The notes under the pieces: model-generated
What the model was told of the DNA's origin: nothing
Database searches by the model: none
Seen by the model: the letters and a program-made list of their open reading frames with translations, nothing else
Part shown: positions 32,335-39,930 of the stretch, piece after piece
Numbering within the stretch: the stretch's first letter is position 1
Layout of the letters: the number at the start of each line of letters is the position of its first letter
Assembly: GCF_000264455.2 (NCBI RefSeq)
Contig: NC_017958.1
Span: 811,001 to 875,000, forward strand
Length of the DNA: 64,000 nucleotides
Direction of reading: 5' to 3'
Source of the DNA: Tistrella mobilis KA081020-065
GTDB taxonomy: Bacteria; Pseudomonadota; Alphaproteobacteria; Tistrellales; Tistrellaceae
Program-made: the position numbers and the translations under genes

Positions 32335-33504
32335 TCAGGCGACCTTGCCGACGCCGAAGCTGCGGCGCATCCAGCCGTCCAGCCGGTCGACCACCTGCAC
32401 CATATCTTCGGTAGACCCGGCAAAGGCCATGCGCAGATAGTGATGGCCCTTGAACGGGTCGAAATCGACACCGGGCGTGGCGGCGATGCCGGCCTCGTGC
32501 AGCATGCGGCGGCAGAAATCGATGCTGTCGGTGCTGTAGTCGGAAATGTCGGCCCAGACATAGAAGGCACCGTCGATCGGCGCGATCCGGCCCAGCCCGA
32601 CCTTGGGCAGACCCTCCAGCAGCACCCGGCGGTTCTCGGCATAACGCTTCACCGCAATCTCTGCCTCGTCATAGCCGTCGAAGGCCGCCGTGGCAGCGAT
32701 CTGGGCCACCGCCGAGGGCGAGAGGAAGAAGTTCTGCGCCAGCTTTTCACCCGTGCGGGCCATGTCTTCCGGCAGGATCATCCAGCCCATGCGCCAGCCG
32801 GTCATGGCGAAATACTTGGAGAAGCTGTTCACCACGATCGGCGCCTGCGAGAAGTTCAGCGCGCTGCGGGTGGGCCGGCCATAAGTCAGCCCGTGATAGA
32901 TCTCGTCCGAGATCAGCGTGATGCCCTTCGCCTCGCAATAGCGCACCAGGGCCTCCAGCTCTTCGGGCTTCAGCGTGGTGCTGGTGGGGTTGGAGGGACT
33001 GGCGACGATCAGCCCGTCGATCGGCTTGTCCAGTGCCTCCAGATGGGCAATGGTCGGCTGGAAGCGGCTTTCGGGGCCGGTCTCGATCGACACGACCTCG
33101 ATGTCGAGCGCCTTCAGCACATTGCGATACGAGGTATAGCCCGGCTCCGCCATCGCGACCCGCGCACCCGCATCGAAGGCCGCCAGGAAGGCGATGGTAA
33201 AGCAGCCCGACGCCCCATGGGTGATCAGGATGCGCTCGATCGGGATCTCGAGCCCGTACCACGACCGGTAATGCGCGGCGATCCGCCGGCGCAGCGCCGG
33301 CTGCCCGGCCCCTTCGGTATAGCCGAAAGCCGGCCCGTCGAGCGCGGCGCGGGCCGCACGGATCGCCGGCGCCGGCGCACCGGTCGACGGCTGGCCGACT
33401 TCCATATGGATAATGTGACGGCCGGCAGCCTCGAGCGCATTCGCCTCGGCCAGCACCTCCAGCGCGTGGAACGGGGGGATCTGCGAGCGACGGGAAACGG
33501 GCAT
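32335..33504 (-). CDS. PLP-dependent class I/II aminotransferase
   Basis: A 389-residue fold-type I aminotransferase. Visible motifs are HMEVGQPSTGAP near the N-terminus, SPSNPTST (substrate Asn region), ISDEIYHGLTYG (Asp and Tyr that hold PLP) and the Schiff-base lysine in NSFSKYFAMTGWRMGWM. The C-terminal RMAFAGSTEDM contains the arginine that binds the substrate carboxylate. The family includes aspartate, aromatic and alanine aminotransferases, and substrate preference cannot be set by eye. The start at 33504 gives a normal N-terminus with a distant AAGGA. Upstream lies a 15-base perfect inverted repeat (33575-33612). Confidence 0.9.
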   Translation of the reverse strand: MPVSRRSQIPPFHALEVLAEANALEAAGRHIIHMEVGQPSTGAPAPAIRAARAALDGPAFGYTEGAGQPALRRRIAAHYRSWYGLEIPIERILITHGASGCFTIAFLAAFDAGARVAMAEPGYTSYRNVLKALDIEVVSIETGPESRFQPTIAHLEALDKPIDGLIVASPSNPTSTTLKPEELEALVRYCEAKGITLISDEIYHGLTYGRPTRSALNFSQAPIVVNSFSKYFAMTGWRMGWMILPEDMARTGEKLAQNFFLSPSAVAQIAATAAFDGYDEAEIAVKRYAENRRVLLEGLPKVGLGRIAPIDGAFYVWADISDYSTDSIDFCRRMLHEAGIAATPGVDFDPFKGHHYLRMAFAGSTEDMVQVVDRLDGWMRRSFGVGKVA

Positions 33505-33574
33505 GGAATGGGGTATCCTTCTGCAGGGGCCGCGCCCCAGGGGGAGGACGGCCTGCACGGAATGCGACAGATCC

Positions 33575-33612
33575 GACCGGGATTATGAAACCATAAGTTC
33601 ATAATCCCGGTC
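33575..33612. repeat. Perfect 15-base inverted repeat upstream of the aminotransferase gene
   Basis: GACCGGGATTATGAA (33575-33589) and TTCATAATCCCGGTC (33598-33612) are exact complements around an 8-base spacer. The repeat lies between the GGT-like gene stop (33637) and the aminotransferase start (33504). There is no T-tract, and the arms have AT-rich inner halves that could hold a promoter -10. It may be an operator for the aminotransferase or a terminator-like hairpin for the upstream gene. Confidence 0.7.
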
Positions 33613-33636
33613 ATGCCAATCGCGAAGTGCTGAGGA

Positions 33637-34980
33637 TCAGCGGATGGCCAGCCCCGGCGACGAGGGCGAGACGATGGCGTTGCAGCGCTGATCGTCGGAC
33701 GGAATGCCGTTGGCACAGGCGGCGGCACCGATATCGGCGCCGGCCGTGGCGGCGGCGGCGAGCGAGTCGTCCAGCGGTTCGCCGCCGTAGAAGCTGCCGA
33801 TCAGCCGGCTCATCGCCGGCACGGCGCCCTCGCCGGTCGCCGTTGCGGCCATATAGGGCTTGTAGATGTTGGTGTTGACCGCCAGCACCGCGGCGCCCGA
33901 GGCGGTTGCTGCCGGATCGAGCGGCCGCGCGGCGATGATGCCGGTATCGTCGCCCATCCGGCCGGTGCCGAAGGGGGCACCCTGGGTGAAGGTGCAGGCC
34001 ACTGCCTGGCCGTACTGGTCGATGGCCAGAATGCCGGACTGCACGGCATCATGGCCGGCCACCGGCAGCGCCGTGCCGGTGCGCACGGTCGAAAGCGCAT
34101 CCAGCGCCGCCGCCCCGCCGGTGCCGGGGATGGTGACCATGTCGAAATTGCCGAGCGAGCGGGTCAGCGCATCGCCCTTGGCGGGCTGATAGGCGCGCAG
34201 TTCCTCGGCCCTGAGCGTGACGCCCGCCTGGGCGAAATCCTCGATCATCCGTCGGCCCAGCGGCCCCGCATAGAGCGTGCCCGGGCCTTCGGTGCGCAGC
34301 GAGCCCAGCGAGGAGGCGAGATCCGGCCGGGTCATCTGATTGCCCTGGGCCAGATTGCCGAAGCTGCGCGCCAGCGTGGGCGAGGCCGAGATCACCTCGC
34401 GATAGGCGGCGAGATCGGCCGCGAAGGCCGGCGAGACCTGCGCGCCGAACCGGGCCAGCTGCTCGGCCGGAGAGACCAGCTGCGGCAGGCGCAGCACGCC
34501 GTAATCGGCATGCATGGTGAACAGCCCGCGCGCGAAGCCCGGCACCGCCACCGTCTCGCCGGGCACGGCGGCCTGGGGCATGAAGGCATAGGCGCGCGGC
34601 GGCTCCGCCTCCTTGGGCTTGGTGCGGCGCGACTGGGCCTTGTAGACCACGCAGGCTCCGCCACCGCCCAGCCCCACGCGGCTCGGCAACGTGACGGTCT
34701 GGGTGAAGGCCATGGCCACCGCCGCATCGACCGCGCTGCCACCGGCCGACAGGATGTCGCGGCCGACCAGCGCCGAGCGTGGCTCGTCGGCAGCGATCAG
34801 GCCGATGAAGCCGGTCACGGCATCCACCTGGCCCACTTCCACGCGCGGCCCGCAGCCCGCCAGCACGGCAAGGCTCACGATCGCGAGAGCTGCCGGTGCT
34901 TCACGGAGATGCCACGGTTGCCGAGATTGACGGGCGTGTCGTGCGACCCTACGTTCGGTGAAGACATCCGGGGTCTGCAC
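33637..34980 (-). CDS. Gamma-glutamyltransferase-like lipoprotein, probably inactive
   Basis: About 447 residues from a GTG at 34980. The N-terminus has a hydrophobic stretch ending in the lipobox LAGC (Cys43), so it should be lipid-anchored. The fold follows gamma-glutamyltransferase: DILSAGGSAVDAAVAMAF, RVGLGGGGACVVY, then DQYGQAVACTFTQGAPFGTG. However, by hand alignment the nucleophile Thr of TTHxSVxD aligns with Gln314 (QSGILAID), and the substrate-binding Arg of the FRE motif is Met134 (AFMPQ). The chain is also about 130 residues shorter than typical GGT. It may be a non-catalytic binding or scaffold protein. Start choice is uncertain, since an ATG at 35004 is also in frame. The M48 gene begins back-to-back with it. 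Confidence 0.7.
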   Translation of the reverse strand: MQTPDVFTERRVARHARQSRQPWHLREAPAALAIVSLAVLAGCGPRVEVGQVDAVTGFIGLIAADEPRSALVGRDILSAGGSAVDAAVAMAFTQTVTLPSRVGLGGGGACVVYKAQSRRTKPKEAEPPRAYAFMPQAAVPGETVAVPGFARGLFTMHADYGVLRLPQLVSPAEQLARFGAQVSPAFAADLAAYREVISASPTLARSFGNLAQGNQMTRPDLASSLGSLRTEGPGTLYAGPLGRRMIEDFAQAGVTLRAEELRAYQPAKGDALTRSLGNFDMVTIPGTGGAAALDALSTVRTGTALPVAGHDAVQSGILAIDQYGQAVACTFTQGAPFGTGRMGDDTGIIAARPLDPAATASGAAVLAVNTNIYKPYMAATATGEGAVPAMSRLIGSFYGGEPLDDSLAAAATAGADIGAAACANGIPSDDQRCNAIVSPSSPGLAIR

Positions 34981-34981
34981 C

Positions 34982-36358
34982 GTGCGCTCAAGCTTCCTCC
35001 GCATCGCCGTCCTTATCTGCTTCCTGATCGTGTCGGGGATCGGTGCCGTGGGCCCCGCTTCGGCGCAGCAGCGAAGCCTGTCCTTCATCCGCGACGCCGA
35101 GGTGGAACATACCATCCGGCAGATAGCGACTCCACTGTTCAAGGCGGCCGATCTCGACCCGAACGCGATCGACATCCACCTGATCCGCGACAACGCCATC
35201 AACGCCTTCGTCGGCGGCGGCATGCACCTGTTCATCTTCACGGGGCTGCTGATGGCCAGCGACAACCCCAACCAGATCGCGGGCGTGATCGCACATGAAA
35301 CCGGCCATATCGCCGGCGGCCATCTGTCGCGCATCGGCGGTGCGGTCGAGATGGCGACCGCCCAGGCCATCGCCTCGGCCCTGCTGGGGCTTGCGATCGG
35401 TGTCGCCGGCGGCAGCGCCGATGCCGGCATGGCGATCGCGATGGGCGGCCAGCAGATGGCCCAGCGCGGCATGCTGAGCTTCAGCCGCGCCCAGGAGAAT
35501 TCGGCCGACCAGGCGGGCATCCGCTTCCTGCACCGGGCGGGCGAATCCGCACTGGGCATGCTCCAGTTCTTCGAGAAGCTCGACACCCAGAACGCGCTGA
35601 TCGGCAGCCGCCAGAGCCCGTACCTCTCCACCCACCCCATGGCCGCCGACCGGGTGCGGGTGGTCGAGAACGTGGTGGCCCAGGAAAAGGGTGTCAGCGC
35701 CGAAGCGACGCCCGAGCAGCAGATGGCCTATGACCGGATGATCGCCAAGCTGCGCGGCTTCCTGGACCCGCCCGGCCGCACCTTTGCCGCCTATAAGGCC
35801 GATGACACCTCGGTGCCCGCGCGCTATGCCCGCGCCATCGCCTATTACCGCCAGGCCGATCTGGACCACGCCCTGCCGCTGATCCGCGGGCTGATCGCCG
35901 AACAGCCCGACGATCCCTATTTCCACGAGCTGGAAGGCCAGATGCTGTTCGAGAACGGCCGGGTGGCCGAGGCGATCAAGCCCTATCGGCTGGCGGTGGA
36001 AAAATCCGACCGTGCGCCGCTGATCGCGGTCGGCCTGGCCCAGGCGCTGATCGAGACCGGCACCGATGCCGCCTATACCGAGGCCCAGGCGCTGCTTGAA
36101 AACGCGACCGCGAAAGACCGCGACAACGCCACCGCCTGGCGGCTGCTGGGCATCGCCTATGGCCGCGCCGACCGCATGCCGCAGGCCTCGCTGGCCTTGG
36201 CCGAATACAACGCCCAGATCGGCCGCTGGGACGAGGCCGAGGTCCAGGCAACCCGCGCCCGCGACAACCTGCCGGTCGGTTCTCCCGGCCAGCTGCGCGC
36301 CGATGATCTGGCAGAATACGTCAAGCGCCAGCGCGAGGAAGCCCGCGCCAATCGTTGA
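34982..36358 (+). CDS. bepA: M48 metalloprotease with TPR repeats (BepA/YfgC type)
   Basis: A 458-residue periplasmic protease. A signal peptide (LRIAVLICFLIVSGIGAV, cleaved near ASAQ) precedes the M48 domain with AHETGHIAGGHL (HExxH zinc site at 105-109) and the third ligand in SFSRAQENSADQAGI. From about 260 on the helices with regular Ala/Leu/Tyr spacing form TPR repeats. BepA-type proteins help assemble or degrade outer-membrane proteins such as LptD. I chose GTG 34982 because the signal sequence then starts normally; GTG 34958 adds eight residues and would overlap the divergent GGT-like gene. The DsbA-like gene follows after 65 bases. Confidence 0.9.
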   Translation: MRSSFLRIAVLICFLIVSGIGAVGPASAQQRSLSFIRDAEVEHTIRQIATPLFKAADLDPNAIDIHLIRDNAINAFVGGGMHLFIFTGLLMASDNPNQIAGVIAHETGHIAGGHLSRIGGAVEMATAQAIASALLGLAIGVAGGSADAGMAIAMGGQQMAQRGMLSFSRAQENSADQAGIRFLHRAGESALGMLQFFEKLDTQNALIGSRQSPYLSTHPMAADRVRVVENVVAQEKGVSAEATPEQQMAYDRMIAKLRGFLDPPGRTFAAYKADDTSVPARYARAIAYYRQADLDHALPLIRGLIAEQPDDPYFHELEGQMLFENGRVAEAIKPYRLAVEKSDRAPLIAVGLAQALIETGTDAAYTEAQALLENATAKDRDNATAWRLLGIAYGRADRMPQASLALAEYNAQIGRWDEAEVQATRARDNLPVGSPGQLRADDLAEYVKRQREEARANR

Positions 36359-36423
36359 GACCACGGGGCGCCTGCCCTGTCGTCCTGAACCACCCCACTC
36401 CGCTCCGAAAGACACCAGACCCC

Positions 36424-37182
36424 ATGTCGAAACTCCTCGTCCCGGCCCTGGCCCTGATCCTGGGTGCTGCCGGCGGTGCCGCCGCGACCCTGGTCATCGA
36501 CCGTATCCACGCCGTGGACCCGGCATCGGAAGCCCGGGCCGGCGAGGACATGGTCCGGGCCCTGCTGGCGCGCGAACCCGAACTGGTGGTGGAAAGCATC
36601 CGGGCCTGGCAGGCGAAGCAGCAGACCGCGGAACTGGAAGCCCAGGGCTCGGCGATCCGCGACAGCGAGGCCGCCCTCGTCGCCGATCAGCGCGACCCGG
36701 TCGTCGGCCCGGCCGATGCGGCAGTGACGGTGGTCCAGTTCTTCGACTATCGCTGCCCCTATTGCCGCCGCGCCATGGGCACGGTCGACCAGCTGATCGA
36801 AAAGCGCGACGACATCCGCGTGGTCTACAAGGAATTCCCGATCCTGGGCCCGGATTCGCTGATCGCCGCCCGCGCGGCCCTGGCCGTGAACCAGGTGGCC
36901 CCCAAGGCCTATCCTGAAGTTCACACCGCGCTGATGACCCAGCAGGGCAGCCTGACCGAAGACCGCGTGCTCGCCATCGTCGCCGATCGCGGCATCGACG
37001 CCGAGGCGGTCAAGGCACGCATGCACGCGCCCGAGACCGAGGCCCATATCCGCGATACCATGGATCTGGCGCGCAAGCTCGGCATCGGCGGCACCCCGGC
37101 CTTCGTGATCGGCGACACCCTGCTGCCGGGCGCGGTGGAACTCGACGCCCTGGACCGTGCGGTCGAGGCGGCGAAGGGCTGA
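36424..37182 (+). CDS. DsbA-family thiol oxidoreductase (ScsC-like)
   Basis: A 252-residue exported protein with a hydrophobic N-terminus (KLLVPALALILGAAGGAAAT) and a helical stretch of about 80 residues before the thioredoxin fold. The active site is Cys111-Pro-Tyr-Cys114 in FDYRCPYCRRAMG, and the cis-Pro loop is GIGGTPAFVIGD. The N-terminal helical extension resembles ScsC-type or other oligomeric DsbA/DsbG relatives, which act as isomerases or oxidants in the periplasm. It probably works on envelope proteins alongside the neighbouring BepA-like protease. Which redox partner it uses is not visible here. Confidence 0.87.
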   Translation: MSKLLVPALALILGAAGGAAATLVIDRIHAVDPASEARAGEDMVRALLAREPELVVESIRAWQAKQQTAELEAQGSAIRDSEAALVADQRDPVVGPADAAVTVVQFFDYRCPYCRRAMGTVDQLIEKRDDIRVVYKEFPILGPDSLIAARAALAVNQVAPKAYPEVHTALMTQQGSLTEDRVLAIVADRGIDAEAVKARMHAPETEAHIRDTMDLARKLGIGGTPAFVIGDTLLPGAVELDALDRAVEAAKG

Positions 37183-37186
37183 GACC

Positions 37187-37873
37187 TCACACCCGTGGCA
37201 CGGCCACAGCGATCCCCCGCGCCGCCAGCAGGCGCGGGGCGATGGTAGCGAGATCGGGGAAGCGGTCGGCGATGGCATCTGCACCCTCGGCCATGGCGAG
37301 GGGGCCGTGGCCCCAGCCGGCGAAGATGACCGGCATGCCGGCGCCCCGGGCCGAGACGACGTCGTTGCGGTGGTCGCCCACCATCACCGCCGGGGCGTGG
37401 TCGAGGCCGACCGCCTGCAGCGTCAGGGTCAGGTGGCGCGGATCGGGTTTGGAGACCGGGAAGCTGTCGCCGGCGCCGATGCCGTCGAAACGCGACAGCA
37501 AGCCCAGCCCATCGAGCAGGGTGCGGGTGGCGGTCGCCGGTTTCTTGGTGCACAGCAGCACCGCCCAGCCGGCAGCACGGAAGGCATCCAGGGTTTCGGG
37601 CACACCCGGAAAGGCCGTGGTCGCCCCGGCGGCATGGGCGGTGTAATCGGCGAGGAAGCGGTCATGCGCCGCCTCGTCCATCGGCCGGTCGCGGGCCGCC
37701 AGCACCCGTTCCACCAGCTTGCGCGGCCCGTCGCCCAGATAGCCGGCGATTTCAGGACCGGATACCTCGGGCAATCCCAGCGCCGTCATCAGCCGGTTCA
37801 TCGCCGCCGCGAAATCCGGCACGGCATCGACCACGGTGCCGTCGAGGTCGAGGAGAAGGGCGGGACGGGTCAT
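37187..37873 (-). CDS. gph: HAD-superfamily phosphatase, phosphoglycolate phosphatase type
   Basis: A 228-residue HAD hydrolase. Motif I is LLLDLDGTVVDAVPDF, with both nucleophile and acid/base Asp, motif II is LLCTKK, motif III lysine is in FPVSKPDP and motif IV is VMVGDHRNDVVSARGAG. The helical cap lies between motifs I and II. It matches the Gph subfamily that removes phosphoglycolate formed during oxidative stress or DNA repair. The true substrate could differ. It converges on the DsbA-like gene with 4 bases between them. The start at 37873 gives the standard TRPALLLDLDG N-terminus. Confidence 0.9.
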   Translation of the reverse strand: MTRPALLLDLDGTVVDAVPDFAAAMNRLMTALGLPEVSGPEIAGYLGDGPRKLVERVLAARDRPMDEAAHDRFLADYTAHAAGATTAFPGVPETLDAFRAAGWAVLLCTKKPATATRTLLDGLGLLSRFDGIGAGDSFPVSKPDPRHLTLTLQAVGLDHAPAVMVGDHRNDVVSARGAGMPVIFAGWGHGPLAMAEGADAIADRFPDLATIAPRLLAARGIAVAVPRV

Positions 37874-38024
37874 CTGCCGAGGACTCCGGCTTGGGGGGAG
37901 AGGCGCTGCAGAATAGCAGCCGCCGCCCGATGCCGCGACAGCCGGTTCCCCGCGCCTGCGGCCGGCTGACGCAGGCGATGACGCCCCCTGTCCCCCGCCC
38001 GCCACAGACTGCATACTCGCCGCC

Positions 38025-38558
38025 ATGGACCTGTATCGCCCGACCGCCCATCCCCTGCCCCAGGACTCGCGTCTCCGCCCGATGTTCGTCGGCGCGGATC
38101 TGGCCGACTGCTATGCCATCGGCCTGCCGGCCGGCGTAGGCGGCGATCCGGAACATCTGGCGCGCGTCCTGTTCGCGGGCCAGGCCGGCTGGGCCCGGCG
38201 CCTGCTGAAGCTGCGCGACCTGCTGGTCCGCCCCTTCGGCCTCAAGACCTCGGACAGCATGGCGGCTGCCGGAGATGCCGGCGATCCTGGCAACCGTCGG
38301 ATCGGCATCTTCCGGATCTACGAAACCCGGCCGGATGAGATCATCCTGGGCGAGGATGACCGCCATCTGGATTTCCGTCTGACGGTGCGCGTGGCCCCCG
38401 ATCCCGACCGCCTGGGAGAGCGGCTGGTGATGACCGCAACCGCGGTTCGCTGCCACAACGGTCTGGGCCGGCTGTACATCGCCCTGATCCGCCCCTTCCA
38501 TGTGGCGGTGGTGCGCTCAGGCCTGGCACGGGCAGCGCGGGCGGGATGGCAGGGATAG
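38025..38558 (+). CDS. DUF2867 family protein
   Basis: A 177-residue protein of unknown function. Features of the DUF2867 family are the LVRPFGLKT stretch, ILGEDDRHLDFRLTVRV and GRLYIALIRPFHVAVVRSGL at the C-terminus. It has no signal peptide or clear membrane helix apart from the amphipathic C-terminal segment. It is divergent from gph with 151 bases between start codons and is followed by the toxin-antitoxin operator. Nothing in the neighbourhood indicates its role. Confidence 0.72.
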   Translation: MDLYRPTAHPLPQDSRLRPMFVGADLADCYAIGLPAGVGGDPEHLARVLFAGQAGWARRLLKLRDLLVRPFGLKTSDSMAAAGDAGDPGNRRIGIFRIYETRPDEIILGEDDRHLDFRLTVRVAPDPDRLGERLVMTATAVRCHNGLGRLYIALIRPFHVAVVRSGLARAARAGWQG

Positions 38559-38614
38559 GCGCCGCGTCCACCCGGCACCATGATCCGGGCGGAAGTTTGC
38601 CTCAGCTCCGTGAA

Positions 38615-38639
38615 AGGCATATGTTATGGACATATGCCT
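38615..38639. promoter_or_regulatory. Perfect palindrome upstream of vapB (candidate toxin-antitoxin operator)
   Basis: AGGCATATG (38615-38623) and CATATGCCT (38631-38639) are exact inverted arms around TTATGGA. The site ends 13 bases before the antitoxin start and contains -10-like AT hexamers. VapB-type AbrB-fold antitoxins bind such palindromes to repress their own operon. Confidence 0.7.
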
Positions 38640-38652
38640 GAGGTGCTGCCCC

Positions 38653-38895
38653 ATGAACGACACGCGCATCCGCCATGTTCGCCTGTTCCGCAACGGCCGC
38701 AATCAGGCGGTGCGCATTCCCGTGGATTTCGAGCTGCCGGGAGACGAGGCCATTCTGCGGCGCGAGGGAGATCTGCTGATCCTGGAACCCGTGCGCAAAC
38801 GCGGCCTGGTCGCATTGCTCGACAGTTGGGAGCCGATCGACGCAGCACTGCCTGAGATCGAGGACCAGCCGACCGTGCCGGAGGATATATTTTGA
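38653..38895 (+). CDS. vapB: VapB-type antitoxin (AbrB/MazE fold)
   Basis: An 80-residue antitoxin. The N-terminal swapped-hairpin AbrB fold is seen in VRLFRNGRNQAVRIPVDFEL, then DEAILRREGDLLILEPV. The C-terminal part (LDSWEPIDAALPEIEDQPTV) would bind the toxin. A GAGG site precedes the ATG at 38653. Its stop overlaps the TTG start of the toxin gene. The toxin carries a nonsense codon, so this antitoxin may persist as an orphan regulator. Confidence 0.88.
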   Translation: MNDTRIRHVRLFRNGRNQAVRIPVDFELPGDEAILRREGDLLILEPVRKRGLVALLDSWEPIDAALPEIEDQPTVPEDIF

Positions 38896-39296
38896 GCCGG
38901 CTTTACATGCTCGACACCAACATCATTTCCGATGTCGTCCGCAATCCGCGTGGTGGGCCTGCATTAAGGCTGTGAAGCATCCCCCAGCAAGACTTGTGCA
39001 CCAGCATCATCGTGGCTGCTGAACTGCGCTATGGCTGTGCGAAGAAGGGTTCCGACCGGTTGTCGGAGCGTGTCGAAGGCATTCTGGCCGAAATACCGGT
39101 TCTTGGCTTTGATGTTCCCGGAGATGTTGCCTACGGCATGATTCGCGCGGAGTTGGAAAGCAAAGGCCTCCCCATCGGCTACAACGATGCGCTGATCGCT
39201 GCGCATGCCCGTTCCCTGAATGCGATCATCGTGACGGCCAACATCCGCGAGTTTTCGAGAGTCTCCGATCTCGATGTCGAGAACTGGCTGGCGTAA
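38892..39296 (+). pseudogene. vapC: VapC-type PIN toxin interrupted by an in-frame stop
   Basis: Starting at a TTG that overlaps vapB (TTGA), the frame encodes SRLYMLDTNIISDVVRNPRG and ends at TGA 38973-38975 (codon 28). The same frame continues as a PIN domain: CTSIIVAAELRYGC, then GYNDALIAAHA and VTANIREFSRV. The number of codons across the stop matches intact relatives as I recall them, so one base change (for example from CGA or TGG) would explain it. The first catalytic Asp (Asp8) is separated from the rest, so the toxin should be inactive unless the stop is read through. A restart at ATG 38994 would lack the Asp. Confidence 0.82.
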
Positions 39297-39377
39297 GAGG
39301 TGACCTGGTTCACCCCTCATCCCCATTCAGGCACCGGCTACCCGCCACTTACACCTGGAAGATCGATGCCCGCCGGC

Positions 39378-39860
39378 TCATGATCCGGCGGCCGGCTTCA
39401 CGCCCGATGCCTGCAGCTGCATCACGATCAGCCCCAGAATGATCAGGCCCAGCCCGGCGAGGCGGGGCAGCGAGACCGGCTTCTGCGGGAGGCCGACCAG
39501 GCCCCAATGGTCGATGATGACCGAGGCCAGCATCTGGCCGGCGATGGCCGCGGTGATGAAGCCGGCGGCCCCCAGTTTCGGCGCCAGCACAAGCGCACCG
39601 GTAATATAGACCACGCCGACGATCCCGCCGATCCATATCCAGCGCGGCGCCTGGGCGAGATTGGACAGGGCCGGCATCTCGACGCGCGCCAGCAGCATGA
39701 CCGGCAGGATGCAGGCGAAGCTGACGCACAGCGATATGGCGGTACCCCAGAGAGGGTGTCCGAGCGTCCGCCCGAGAACCGCATTGGCGCCCGCCTGAAA
39801 CGGGACGACGGCACCCGAGACGATCGCGGCGAGGATGAGAAGCAGTGAGCTGGTGTGCAT
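39378..39860 (-). CDS. YdcZ/DUF606-family membrane transporter (DMT superfamily)
   Basis: A 160-residue membrane protein with five predicted helices. The opening LLLILAAIVSGAVVPFQAGA, followed by NAVLGRTLGHPLWGTAISL, is the DUF606/YdcZ signature of small drug/metabolite transporters. A GGAGG site lies 7 bases before the ATG. It is divergent from a LysR regulator 70 bases away, which probably controls it. The substrate is unknown. Confidence 0.87.
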   Translation of the reverse strand: MHTSSLLLILAAIVSGAVVPFQAGANAVLGRTLGHPLWGTAISLCVSFACILPVMLLARVEMPALSNLAQAPRWIWIGGIVGVVYITGALVLAPKLGAAGFITAAIAGQMLASVIIDHWGLVGLPQKPVSLPRLAGLGLIILGLIVMQLQASGVKPAAGS

Positions 39861-39894
39861 GATGAACCTCCATGTTCATCAGATGCAATATCTG
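39861..39894. promoter_or_regulatory. Two inverted repeats between ydcZ-type gene and lysR
   Basis: GATGAAC (39861-39867) and GTTCATC (39874-39880) form 7-base arms. Next to them CAGAT (39880-39884) and ATCTG (39890-39894) form 5-base arms around GCAAT. A TATAAT hexamer lies at 39916-39921. LysR regulators bind imperfect dyads of about 15 bases in such divergent regions; the CAGAT-N5-ATCTG site has the right size. Confidence 0.45.
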
Positions 39895-39930
39895 CTTCGC
39901 GAATGGAAATTCGGATATAATATCCCCTAT

